A DNA stretch of 42,969 nucleotides from positions 1-42,969 of the forward strand of contig DAONJL010000003.1 in the NCBI GenBank assembly GCA_035405645.1, written 5' to 3'. Every line of letters starts with the position of its first letter. The first letter of the stretch is position 1. The position numbers and the translations under genes are program-made. Under the pieces are notes generated by a model. That model saw only the letters and a program-made list of their open reading frames with translations. It was not told the origin of the DNA and searched no databases. The stretch is from DAONJL01 sp035405645 [NCBI: bacterium]. Its GTDB lineage: Bacteria; JAGOBX01; DAONJL01. Below are positions 8,219 through 16,664 of the stretch, in pieces.

Positions 8219-9709
8219 TGTAATATAAATATTTGTTAAAGATTGGTCAATATCAGTGCCAATTGCAAAATGCGTATAATCTTTTTTAAATATATCAACT
8301 TCTGTTTCTTTTATACAATTTATTACATCTTCTGTAATTTTACTTAAATTAGATGAAACTTTAACAGTGCAGACTGTAATTGTATCACCTTCTGAAAATT
8401 CCTTTGGCACTTTTTCTAATTTATTATTTTTTGCACAATATTTACTATGTTCTTCACATTTTTTTGATTTATCATTATGGATATATAATTCTTTACAATT
8501 AAATTCTTTTCTTATTTGCATTATTCTTTCTTTTATACTATTATTTAATTTATTTATAAATTCATTTTTATTTTTAATAATACTTTCTTTATATTTATTA
8601 AAAATTTCATTTTCATAATAATCAAAATCATCTTTCAAATTATCTAAATATTCAATTAGTTCAAGAACTTTATTATAAGATGTATTTAATAAATCTTTTA
8701 AATAATTTTTATCAATTTTAAAATTTTTAATTAACTCATCACGTTCAGATAATTTAAAATTAAGTTCTTCGATTTCTTTTTCTTTATTCTTTATTGCTTC
8801 TGTTTTTAAAATTATTTCATTTTTTAAATTATCTATTTCACTACCGCATTTTCTTATATAACTTTCTTTATCACTAATTATTTTATTAAGTTTTTCGATT
8901 TCAGAATTTAACTGTTTTATTTTATCTTTAAATCTATTAACATTTTCATTCAAATAATTAAATTCATCATTTCTTATTTTTAATGCATTTTCTAATTCTT
9001 TTACTTTTGCATTTAACGCATTATTTTCTTTTTCTAATTTTGCTATTTGTTCTCCTTTATACCAGTTATCTTTCTCTTTATTTGATAATTTTATTTTTAA
9101 TTGTTCTAATTCTTTTGTGATTTCTTCTTTTATTTTTTTTATTTCATTAAAACTCTGTTCGATTTTCTGAACATTTTGAATTTGTTCGGATTTCTCTTTA
9201 TCATTTGCTTCTAATTTTTTCTTTAATGAATTTATTTCATTATTTTTTTCCTCAATTAATTTTAATGTTTTATTTAATTCATTATTTATTGATAAAAATT
9301 TTTCTTTCATTATATTTAATTCATTATTCTTATCATTTAATTGTTCACTGATTTTTTCTTTTTCTTCTATTTCTTTTTCAAATTCTTTTATTCTTGATTT
9401 TAATTCTTCATTTTCTTTTAATAAATTCTCAATTTTTTCCAATGAAAATTGATTTTTAATATTTTCAAAAATACTCTTAATATTTTCTAATAATTTTTCT
9501 TTTATTTCTTTTTTTATTTTTGTATCTTTAAGTGATTTAACAATTTTTTCATAAACAGAATTTAATTTTTCTATATTTGTAATACTATCCTTTAAATATT
9601 CATTTATCTTTTCTTTCCATTTTAGAAATAACATTTGTTGTGTTTTTATTTCTTTTGAAATTATTTTCTTTTCTATTTCTTCTAATTTATCAAAAAAATT
9701 TTTAAACAT
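8195..9709 (-). CDS. Long coiled-coil protein with degenerate CAP/SCP-like C-terminal domain
   Basis: 504 aa, no signal peptide or membrane segment, so predicted cytoplasmic. Residues ~85-345 are an almost uninterrupted K/E-rich coiled coil ('NKIISDKESYIRKCGSEIDN' and similar). The C-terminal ~130 residues follow the order of a CAP (SCP/PR-1) domain: a helix with 'IRKEFNCKELYIHNDKSKKC' matching the 'R..agl..L..d..L...A' start, then 'EHSKYCAKNNKL', 'EDVINCIKETEVDIFKKDYT' and 'HFAIGTDID...IYITIRFIK'. The usual CAP His/Glu tetrad is not evident, so it is probably non-catalytic. Consensus Shine-Dalgarno AAGGAGG precedes the ATG and a near-consensus promoter lies further upstream, so it forms its own unit. 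CAP domains are usually secreted; an intracellular coiled-coil fusion is unusual. The CAP call is by pattern only. Confidence 0.75.
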   Translation of the reverse strand: MFKNFFDKLEEIEKKIISKEIKTQQMLFLKWKEKINEYLKDSITNIEKLNSVYEKIVKSLKDTKIKKEIKEKLLENIKSIFENIKNQFSLEKIENLLKENEELKSRIKEFEKEIEEKEKISEQLNDKNNELNIMKEKFLSINNELNKTLKLIEEKNNEINSLKKKLEANDKEKSEQIQNVQKIEQSFNEIKKIKEEITKELEQLKIKLSNKEKDNWYKGEQIAKLEKENNALNAKVKELENALKIRNDEFNYLNENVNRFKDKIKQLNSEIEKLNKIISDKESYIRKCGSEIDNLKNEIILKTEAIKNKEKEIEELNFKLSERDELIKNFKIDKNYLKDLLNTSYNKVLELIEYLDNLKDDFDYYENEIFNKYKESIIKNKNEFINKLNNSIKERIMQIRKEFNCKELYIHNDKSKKCEEHSKYCAKNNKLEKVPKEFSEGDTITVCTVKVSSNLSKITEDVINCIKETEVDIFKKDYTHFAIGTDIDQSLTNIYITIRFIKLF

Positions 9710-9742
9710 AAGAATTTCCTCCTTTTTATTCTTAAAAAAATT

Positions 9743-9771
9743 ATTATTATATATTTTTAAAAAAATGTCAA
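9743..9771 (-). promoter_or_regulatory. Sigma70-type promoter of the coiled-coil gene
   Basis: On the minus strand TTGACA (9771-9766), a 17-nt spacer and AATAAT (9748-9743) stand about 35 bases before the ATG at 9709. An overlapping TATAAT at 9751-9746 would give a 14-nt spacer, which is too short. Confidence 0.55.
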
Positions 9772-9806
9772 ATAAAATTTTTTAAATAAAATAATTTAAT
9801 TATTTG

Positions 9807-12275
9807 TTAAATAATAATATTAAGTAATTTATTTGGAACAAAAATGGTCTTAATGATTTTTTTGTTTTCTATATATTTTTTTACTTTTTCATCTGCTAAT
9901 GCAAGTTTTAATATTTCAGCTTCTGTAGAATTTATATTTGCATTTATTTTTGCACGAACTTTTCCATTTATTTGAATTACAAAAATAATTAATTCTTCCT
10001 GTGTGAGATTTTCATCATAATCAGGCCATTTTTCAAGAGAAATAAAAGAAGAATTTCCAATTAAATGCCATAATTCTTCAGCAATATGCGGTGTAAAAAC
10101 TGATAATAATTTTAAATAATTATTTATTACAACTGATAATAAATTATTGTTAATTGAAGTTTTAACTGAATAAATCAAATTTAATAATTCCATTAAAGAA
10201 GCAATAGCAGTATTAAAATGAAATCTTTTAGAAATATCATGAGTAATTTTTTTGATTGTTTTATTTAAAGAAATAAATAATTTTTTTTCTGATTCGTTAA
10301 GTGATGTATAATCAATCGGTTGACATTTATTTAATGAAATAATTTTATCTTTAAATTCAATCACTAAATTCCAGATGCGATTAAGAAATCTAAAACAACC
10401 TTCAATACCTTCATCACTCCAATCAAGTTCTTTTTCAGGTGGTGCAGCAAATAATAAAAATAAGCGAGCAGTATCAGCACCAAATTTATTTATTATATAA
10501 TCAGGGTCAACAACATTTCCTTTTGATTTTGACATTTTTGCACCATCTTTGATTACCATACCCTGTGTTAATAAATTTTTAAAAGGTTCATTTATGTTTG
10601 CTAAACCTAAATCACGAATTGCTTTCATAAAAAATCTTGAATAAATTAAATGCATACAGGCATGTTCAATGCCACCAATATATTGGTCAACAGGCATCCA
10701 CTTTTCTACTTTTACTTTATCAAATGGCATATTATTATTTTTAGAATCAATGTATCTTAAAAAATACCAGGAAGAATCAACAAAAGTATCCATAGTATTA
10801 GTTTCGCGTTCTGCATCGCTTTTACATTTTGGGCATTTTGTTTTTTTAAATTCTTCACAATGTTCAAGTGGATTACCACTACCTGAAAATTCAACATTTT
10901 TTGGTAATAAAACAGGTAAATCTTCATAAGGAACAGGCACATAACCGCATTTTGGACATTTTATCATTGGTATTGGATTGCCCCAGTATCGTTGTCTTGA
11001 AATGCCCCAATCCCTTAATCTGTAACAAACTGTTCGTTTACCAAAACCATTTTCTTCCATCCAGATAGAAATTTTTTCAATTGCGTCTTTGCTATTTAAA
11101 TTATCAAATTGTTGTGAATTAACAAGAATACCTTCATCAACATAAGCATTTTTCATATTATCAAGAACAAGTGTTTTTTCAGGATTTTGAATTACAATTT
11201 TAATTGGTAAATTATATTTTTTAGCAAATAAGAAATCTCGTTCATCATGAGCAGGCACAGCCATAACCGCACCAGTTCCATAATCCATTAAAACATAATC
11301 AGCAACCCAAATTGGTATTCTCTCTTTATTTACAGGATTAATTGCGTATGTTCCTAAAAACATTCCATTTTTTTCTGATTTTTCAGATGTGCGTTCTTCT
11401 TTATCAAGTGATTTTATTTCTGAAATGTAATTTAAAATTTCCTGTTTATTTGCTACTTTATCTATTAAAGTATTTATTAGAGGATGTTCGGCTGCTAATA
11501 CCATATAAGTGCAACCAAAAATAGTATCAGCACGAGTGGTAAAAACAGGAATAATAATATCACTATTTTCAACTTTAAAATATATTTCAGTTCCATAACT
11601 TTTGCCAATCCAATTTTTTTGCATTGTAATAACTTCTTCTGGCCAGCCATCTTTTAAATTATCTAATTCATTTAATAATTCTTCTGCATAATCAGTTATT
11701 TTAAAAAACCATTGTTCAATTTTTTTATCAGTTACATTAGAATCACAACGCCAGCATTTACCATTATGCACCTGTTCATTGGCAAGAACTGTATTACATT
11801 CTGGACACCAATTTACAGTTGATTCTTTTCTAAAAGCAAGACCTTTTTCATAAAATTTTAAAAAGAACCATTGACCCCATTTATAATATTCAGGTTCACA
11901 GCAATTTACTTCTGTTTCCCATTGATAAGCAATACCAAGCGATTTTAATTGTTTGCGCATAAAATTTATATTTTCAATTGTCCAATTATAAGGATGGACT
12001 TTATGTTTAATAGCAGCATTTTCTGCTGGTAAGCCAAAAGCGTCCCAACCCATTGGATGTAAAATATTATAATTATTCATCATTAAGTATCTACAATAAA
12101 CATCGCCAATTGAATAATTTCTTACATGTCCCATATGAATTCTGCCACTTGGATATGGATACATTTCAAGAAGATAAAATTTTTTTTCTGTTTTATTTAC
12201 ATCAAATTTAAAGAGTTGATTTCGTTCCCATTCTTCCTGCCATTTTTTTTCAATTTCTAAAAAATTATATTTCAT
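9807..12275 (-). CDS. leuS: Leucyl-tRNA synthetase
   Basis: 822 aa, typical bacterial LeuS length. It charges tRNA-Leu with leucine in the cytoplasm. The class I signatures are intact: 'YPYPSGRIHMGHVRNYSIGD' (HIGH-type HMGH at residues 47-50) and 'KMSKSKGN' near residue 578. The CP1 editing domain shows the threonine-rich 'TTRADTIFGCTYMVLAAEHP'. Two zinc-ribbon pairs are visible in inserts ('CPEC...CWRCD' and 'CPKCGY...CPKC'). The C-terminus has the anticodon-binding helical bundle and the short beta domain ending 'IFVPNKLLNIII'. Last gene of a likely glmU-like/glmM/leuS transcription unit, 39 bases after glmM; GGAGTG precedes the ATG. Confidence 0.98.
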   Translation of the reverse strand: MKYNFLEIEKKWQEEWERNQLFKFDVNKTEKKFYLLEMYPYPSGRIHMGHVRNYSIGDVYCRYLMMNNYNILHPMGWDAFGLPAENAAIKHKVHPYNWTIENINFMRKQLKSLGIAYQWETEVNCCEPEYYKWGQWFFLKFYEKGLAFRKESTVNWCPECNTVLANEQVHNGKCWRCDSNVTDKKIEQWFFKITDYAEELLNELDNLKDGWPEEVITMQKNWIGKSYGTEIYFKVENSDIIIPVFTTRADTIFGCTYMVLAAEHPLINTLIDKVANKQEILNYISEIKSLDKEERTSEKSEKNGMFLGTYAINPVNKERIPIWVADYVLMDYGTGAVMAVPAHDERDFLFAKKYNLPIKIVIQNPEKTLVLDNMKNAYVDEGILVNSQQFDNLNSKDAIEKISIWMEENGFGKRTVCYRLRDWGISRQRYWGNPIPMIKCPKCGYVPVPYEDLPVLLPKNVEFSGSGNPLEHCEEFKKTKCPKCKSDAERETNTMDTFVDSSWYFLRYIDSKNNNMPFDKVKVEKWMPVDQYIGGIEHACMHLIYSRFFMKAIRDLGLANINEPFKNLLTQGMVIKDGAKMSKSKGNVVDPDYIINKFGADTARLFLLFAAPPEKELDWSDEGIEGCFRFLNRIWNLVIEFKDKIISLNKCQPIDYTSLNESEKKLFISLNKTIKKITHDISKRFHFNTAIASLMELLNLIYSVKTSINNNLLSVVINNYLKLLSVFTPHIAEELWHLIGNSSFISLEKWPDYDENLTQEELIIFVIQINGKVRAKINANINSTEAEILKLALADEKVKKYIENKKIIKTIFVPNKLLNIII

Positions 12276-12314
12276 AATTATTCACACTCCAGTAATGATT
12301 TTTAAAATTTGAAA

Positions 12315-13667
12315 TTATGATAGTTTTGATTTAATAATTGATACTATTTCTTCTGCAATTTGTTTGATTTCATTATGGGTTGGTCCTTCAACCATTACAC
12401 GACATAACATTTCAGTTCCAGAATAACGAACAAGCACTCTGCCTCTATCTTTTAATTTCTCTTCACTTTCTTTTATAACATTAACAATTTCAGGAATAGA
12501 ATTTAAATCAGGTTTTGATGATACATCCACATTTATTAATATTTGTGGATATGTTTCCATAATTGCTGCTAATTCTGATAATCTTTTATTGGTTTCTACC
12601 ATAATTGCTAATAATTGTAAAGCACTTAAAATACCATCACCTGTTGTGTGATGCTCTAAAAATATTATATGCCCTGAATCTTCGCCACCAAGTATTACAT
12701 CATTTTTTAACATTTCTTCTAAAACATATCTATCGCCAACTTTTGATTTATAATGTTTTATTCCTAATTCTTTTAATAATACACTTAATCCTAAATTACT
12801 CATTACTGTTGTAACAACAGCATTATTTTTTAATTTATTTTTTTCTTTTAAATATTTAGCACAGATAGCAATTATTTTATCACCTGATACTTCCTGTCCT
12901 TTTTCATCAATAGCAATAAATCTATCACCATCACCATCAAAAGCAAGACCAATATCTGCTCTTGTTTTTAATACATTTTCTTTTAAGCGTTCAGTATGTA
13001 ATGCTCCACAATTTAGATTTATATTTATTCCATCTGGTTTTATGTTTATAGGAAAAATTTCAGCATCTAATTCACTAAATACAGTTGGTGCAACTTTATA
13101 TGTTGCGCCATTTGCACAATCAATAGCAATTCTTAAATTTTCAAGAGTAAATTCTTTTGGAAATGTATGTTTTAAAAATTCTATATAACGACCGAGTGCA
13201 TCTTCTATTCTATGTGCTTTTCCTATTTTCCCTGCTGTAGGTTGTAAAGCTTCAAGTTTTTTTGATAGGATTAATTCTTCTATTCTTTCTTCTATTTCAT
13301 CAGGTAATTTAAAACCATCTCTTGTAAATATTTTTATTCCATTATCTTGAAAAGGATTATGCGATGCAGAAATCATAATACCAGCATCACTACGCATACT
13401 GCCTGTTAAAAAAGCAACACCTGGTGTTGGAATAGGACCGATTAAAAAAGCATCCGCACCCATAGAACAAATACCAGCAGTTAATGCTGTTTCAAGCATA
13501 TAGCATGATAATCTTGTATCCTTGCCTATTAATATTTTATGTTGTGAACCTTTTTTTTGTTTAAAAATATATGCAACCGCTCGACCAACTTCCAGTGCAA
13601 CATCTGCTGTCATTGGATATATATTTGCTATTCCGCGTATTCCATCTGTTCCAAATAATTTTCCCAT
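12315..13667 (-). CDS. glmM: Phosphoglucosamine mutase
   Basis: 450 aa, normal for GlmM. It converts glucosamine-6-phosphate to glucosamine-1-phosphate for UDP-GlcNAc synthesis (peptidoglycan, lipid A). It starts 'MGKLFGTDGIRGIAN'. The phosphorylated serine is in 'ISASHNPFQDNGIK' (Ser102 by count), the metal-binding loop is 'DGDGDR', the sugar-binding loop 'GGEDSGHII' and the phosphate-binding loop 'RYSGTEMLCRVMVEG'. AAGGAC precedes the ATG. It begins 13 bases after the upstream left-handed beta-helix gene, whose likely product would act on the GlmM product. No glmS is in the window. Confidence 0.97.
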   Translation of the reverse strand: MGKLFGTDGIRGIANIYPMTADVALEVGRAVAYIFKQKKGSQHKILIGKDTRLSCYMLETALTAGICSMGADAFLIGPIPTPGVAFLTGSMRSDAGIMISASHNPFQDNGIKIFTRDGFKLPDEIEERIEELILSKKLEALQPTAGKIGKAHRIEDALGRYIEFLKHTFPKEFTLENLRIAIDCANGATYKVAPTVFSELDAEIFPINIKPDGININLNCGALHTERLKENVLKTRADIGLAFDGDGDRFIAIDEKGQEVSGDKIIAICAKYLKEKNKLKNNAVVTTVMSNLGLSVLLKELGIKHYKSKVGDRYVLEEMLKNDVILGGEDSGHIIFLEHHTTGDGILSALQLLAIMVETNKRLSELAAIMETYPQILINVDVSSKPDLNSIPEIVNVIKESEEKLKDRGRVLVRYSGTEMLCRVMVEGPTHNEIKQIAEEIVSIIKSKLS

Positions 13668-13680
13668 ATTTTTGTCCTTT

Positions 13681-14523
13681 TTATTTCTTTAAATTTAACT
13701 GATATGTTTTACCATCCTGTTTAATTATTGTATCTGGTTTATGATAACCACGAACTGTTGTATTGGGATAAACAAAAACATTTTTTGATAATAGTGTGCC
13801 AGGTGTTGTTACTGAATTACAGCCTGTCTCAACTCCATCACCTAAAATTGCACCAAATTTTTTTAAGCCCGTATCATAGTTTGTATCTTCTATTTTTATT
13901 TTTACTATTGAATTATCTAATTTTAAATTTGCTAATTTTGTACCTGCACCTAAATTTACTTTGCCAAGAATGCTATCACCAATATAAGCGAAATGTCCTG
14001 CTTTACTTTCTCCAAGCATAACTGATGATTTTATTTCTGTTGTATGTCCAACTACACATTTATCACCAATAATAACATTTCCTCGTACATATGCACCCTG
14101 TCTGACTTCTGTATTATTACCTATATATGTTGGTCCTTTTATTAATGCACCTGGTTCAATTAGTGTTCCATTACCTATATAAATTTCATCATCTAAAAAA
14201 ATTGCACCTTCATAAATTACAGTTGCTGTATTTATAATTTTATCATCTATTTTTACTAATAATTTTTCTTTTGTTGCATCTGTTTCTAAAATTTCAAAAT
14301 TATCTGTATATATGTCATTATTATAAATTACTATTGTTTGTGATAGAACTAATGAATTTTCTTTTTTATTTGCTTTTAATAAAAATTGAGATATATTTGG
14401 CTCTAATTTATTTTTTAAAAAATTTTTTATATTTAATAAACCCTGCCATACATATTCAGTATTATCAAAAAGTTCTTGAAATTTATGATTTTTTAAATCA
14501 AAAAAATTTTTATAAGTTAGCAT
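13681..14523 (-). CDS. GlmU-like left-handed beta-helix acyltransferase without pyrophosphorylase domain
   Basis: 280 aa from the ATG at 14523, which has AAGG upstream; a longer frame reaches 14583 but its first 20 residues are low-complexity and would overlap a likely promoter. The N-terminal ~100 residues ('FFDLKNHKFQELFDNTEYVW') are a small helical/beta region, followed by ~150 residues of hexapeptide-repeat left-handed beta-helix: 'AYVRGNVIIGDKCVVGHTTE', 'SKAGHFAYIGDSILG', 'NLGAGTKLANLKLD', 'GDGVETGCNS'. This matches the acetyltransferase half of GlmU and related nucleotide-sugar LbH proteins. The NTP-transferase half (L-x-x-G-x-G-T-R-M motif) is absent. The glmM neighbour 13 bases downstream supports a UDP-GlcNAc pathway role, with the uridylyltransferase encoded elsewhere. 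The exact acceptor is inference. Confidence 0.8.
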   Translation of the reverse strand: MLTYKNFFDLKNHKFQELFDNTEYVWQGLLNIKNFLKNKLEPNISQFLLKANKKENSLVLSQTIVIYNNDIYTDNFEILETDATKEKLLVKIDDKIINTATVIYEGAIFLDDEIYIGNGTLIEPGALIKGPTYIGNNTEVRQGAYVRGNVIIGDKCVVGHTTEIKSSVMLGESKAGHFAYIGDSILGKVNLGAGTKLANLKLDNSIVKIKIEDTNYDTGLKKFGAILGDGVETGCNSVTTPGTLLSKNVFVYPNTTVRGYHKPDTIIKQDGKTYQLNLKK

Positions 14524-14554
14524 AATTATTAACCTTTTTAAAAAAATTTTTTTT

Positions 14555-14583
14555 ATTTTATAAAATAAAAATTTTTTTTGCAA
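14555..14583 (-). promoter_or_regulatory. Possible promoter of the glmU-like/glmM/leuS operon
   Basis: Minus strand TTGCAA (14583-14578), 17-nt spacer, TAAAAT (14560-14555), about 30 bases before the ATG at 14523. The surrounding DNA is nearly pure A/T, so chance matches are easy. Confidence 0.35.
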
Positions 14584-14638
14584 GAAAAAATTTGTTGTTA
14601 TTAGAATTTTTACATATTCAAAAAAAATTTTTTATTAT

Positions 14639-14667
14639 TTGACTTTTTTAATGAAGATATATATAAT
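14639..14667 (+). promoter_or_regulatory. Near-consensus sigma70 promoter of the FliD-like gene run
   Basis: TTGACT (14639-14644), a 17-nt spacer and a perfect TATAAT (14662-14667) lie 27 bases before the ATG. A strong AAGGGGG ribosome-binding site (14682-14688) follows. It is the only clear promoter before a collinear block running to asnB. Confidence 0.7.
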
Positions 14668-14694
14668 AAAAAAAATTTAATAAGGGGGCAAAAT

Positions 14695-15450
14695 ATGCGA
14701 GTAAATGAAATTGTTAATATGTATAAATACAATAATTTATTTACAAAATCATCATCAAATCAAGTAACAACAAATACAAATTATGTAAAAGAGTTAAATA
14801 ATTATATTGAAACTGCAAAGAATTATTCAAATTTTTCAACAAAAGTTGATGATTTAACGAATGCAAATAAGAATTTAGCAAATTATACAAAAACATTAAA
14901 TAACATACAAACTACATACACTAATCCAGTAACAGGCGAAAAAACAGACACCAATCAAACAATAGATGCAATCCAAACAAGTAGAATAAAAAATTTAATA
15001 AATAATTATGTTGAAACATATAATAAATCAGTAAATGCAGCAGAGAATCTAAATTCAGAAAATATAAATAAAGAATTTAATAATATTAACATAACAAAAA
15101 ATCTTGAAAATTTAGGAATCACAAAAAATAATGATGGCACATTATCATTTAATGAAACACAGTTTAATAAAGCAGTTGTTGCTGGCGAAACAAAAATTGC
15201 TGATTTAAAAGGTGCATTTAATGATTTAACTAATTTAACATCAGCAACAGATAAATTAATAACTAATGTAAGTAAAGAAGTAAAACAAACTTATGAAACA
15301 GTAAATAATGCTGTGGTAGAATTAAAAGAAAATTTGATAGAACAGTATAATTCATTATATAAATCAAATATAAATAATGTCTTAAATAATTCAATGAATT
15401 CATTATTATCAAGTTTAGGTTTTGGTCAAAATATAAATAATCTTATATAA
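14695..15450 (+). CDS. FliD (flagellar cap)-like protein, short form
   Basis: 251 aa, N- and T-rich, no signal peptide. The centre and C-terminus follow the FliD C-terminal domain: 'IKNLINNYVETYNKSVNAAE' (the usual 'v..FV..YN..v..l' helix), then 'NLENLGITKNNDGTLSFNET', the hallmark 'LGI..n.DGtLslde' strand, then helices 'LKGAFNDLTNLTSATDKLI' and a terminal helix 'LIEQYNSLYKSNINNVL'. FliD is normally 450-650 aa with variable D2-D3 domains and a conserved N-terminal D0 helix; these are missing or greatly reduced. It has its own strong promoter and an AAGGGGG site. No other flagellar gene is in the window, so it may be a true minimal cap, an export-system substrate or a repurposed surface protein. 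Confidence 0.65.
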   Translation: MRVNEIVNMYKYNNLFTKSSSNQVTTNTNYVKELNNYIETAKNYSNFSTKVDDLTNANKNLANYTKTLNNIQTTYTNPVTGEKTDTNQTIDAIQTSRIKNLINNYVETYNKSVNAAENLNSENINKEFNNINITKNLENLGITKNNDGTLSFNETQFNKAVVAGETKIADLKGAFNDLTNLTSATDKLITNVSKEVKQTYETVNNAVVELKENLIEQYNSLYKSNINNVLNNSMNSLLSSLGFGQNINNLI

Positions 15451-15451
15451 A

Positions 15452-15865
15452 ATGAGAAATGGTGAAATACCGTTTGATGAATCATTAAAAAAATTATTAC
15501 AATTAGCAGAAAAATTTCCACAATATTTTATCAAACAAGAAAAAATTATTGAAGCAGGAGTAAAAAAATATTTTGAAAAGACTGAGAAAATTAAGAAAGA
15601 AGAAGAATTTCCATTAAAAGTTCAGTATAATTCATTAGAAATAATATATTTTTTTTTGAAGTCAAAATATACAAATAAATTTTTGCCTGGTCGTATTGAA
15701 GAATTATTAGAAGAATTAAAAAAGTTATCAGAGACAGAAAAAAAAGAAGAATTTAGAAAACTTAAAGAAAGAATAATTTTATTATTAAAAAATATTGAAG
15801 CACAGATATTGACAATGGATAAAAATTATAAGCCAAAATTTTTAACAGAAGATGACACCAAATAA
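15452..15865 (+). CDS. Small helical protein of unknown function downstream of the FliD-like gene
   Basis: 137 aa, charged and predicted almost wholly helical ('GRIEELLEELKKLSETEKKE' and following helices), no signal peptide or membrane segment. It starts one base after the stop of the FliD-like gene with no recognisable ribosome-binding site, so translation is probably coupled, and its end overlaps tlyA by 14 bases. FliD is usually followed by small helical export chaperones (FliS, FliT); size, helicity and position would suit such a role, but I see no diagnostic FliS or FliT motif. Unknown otherwise. Confidence 0.7.
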   Translation: MRNGEIPFDESLKKLLQLAEKFPQYFIKQEKIIEAGVKKYFEKTEKIKKEEEFPLKVQYNSLEIIYFFLKSKYTNKFLPGRIEELLEELKKLSETEKKEEFRKLKERIILLLKNIEAQILTMDKNYKPKFLTEDDTK

Positions 15866-16664
15866 AAATAATACACGATTAGATTCACTTCTTGTTCAAA
15901 AAAATTTAGCGAGAAATAAACAAGAAGCAGAGGCATTAATAATAAGTGGGAATGTAATAGTTAATAATATAAAATGTTTAAAACCTGGGAAAAAATTTGA
16001 TTCTGAAACAAGTGAAATAAAAATATTAAAAGCATCAAATAAATATGTTAGTATTGGTGGTTTAAAACTTGAAAAATTAGTTGAAAAATATAACATTAAT
16101 TTTAAAGATAAAAATGTAATTGATATTGGTGCATCAACTGGCGGGTGGACTGATTTTGCTTTACAAAATGGTGCTAAAAAAGTTACTGCACTTGATGTTG
16201 GCTATGGTATTATTGATTGGCGATTGAGAAATAATAAAAGAGTAGAGTTAATAGAACGCTGTAATTTTCGCTATTTTAAATCATCGCAAACTTATGATAT
16301 TGTATTAATTGATGTAAGTTTTATTTCTTTAAAATTATTAATTGAGAATATTGTTTCATTATTGCATTCAGATAGTATTTTTATACCGCTAATTAAACCA
16401 CAATTTGAAGCAGGAAAAGATGAAATTTCTAAAGGTGGAATAGTTAAGAATAAAACCACACATTTAAAAATTTTATATGATTTAATTGACAATTTTTATA
16501 ATAATAATTTATTTTTAAAAGGTATAGTTTATACAGCATTAAAAGGCAAAAAAGGTAATATTGAATATACAGCGTATTTTGATTGCAAAAAAGATGAAAC
16601 AATAAAATATGAAAAGTTAATTAAAGAAGTTGTTGATGCTGCATTTAATGAGGTGAAATATTGA
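15852..16664 (+). CDS. tlyA: TlyA-family rRNA 2'-O-methyltransferase
   Basis: 270 aa, the normal size. N-terminal S4 RNA-binding domain at residues ~7-65 ('RLDSLLVQKNLARNKQEAEA', 'VNNIKCLKPGKKF'), then an FtsJ/RrmJ-type SAM methyltransferase domain with 'VSIGGLKLEKLVEKY', the SAM motif 'VIDIGASTGGWTDFAL', 'VTALDVGYG', and catalytic-region 'DIVLIDVSFISLKLL' and 'LIKPQFEAGKDEISKGGIVK'. The family methylates 16S and/or 23S rRNA (capreomycin-sensitivity methylation) and some members are annotated as hemolysins. The gene overlaps its upstream neighbour and nadK downstream, forming a compact tlyA-nadK-recN string that is common in bacteria. Confidence 0.95.
   Translation: MTPNKNNTRLDSLLVQKNLARNKQEAEALIISGNVIVNNIKCLKPGKKFDSETSEIKILKASNKYVSIGGLKLEKLVEKYNINFKDKNVIDIGASTGGWTDFALQNGAKKVTALDVGYGIIDWRLRNNKRVELIERCNFRYFKSSQTYDIVLIDVSFISLKLLIENIVSLLHSDSIFIPLIKPQFEAGKDEISKGGIVKNKTTHLKILYDLIDNFYNNNLFLKGIVYTALKGKKGNIEYTAYFDCKKDETIKYEKLIKEVVDAAFNEVKY

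Noticed and set aside
14524-14583. Upstream extension of the glmU-like gene to 14583
   Set aside because: The added residues are a Lys/Phe/Ile run, the extension overlaps a plausible promoter, and the ATG at 14523 has a ribosome-binding site.
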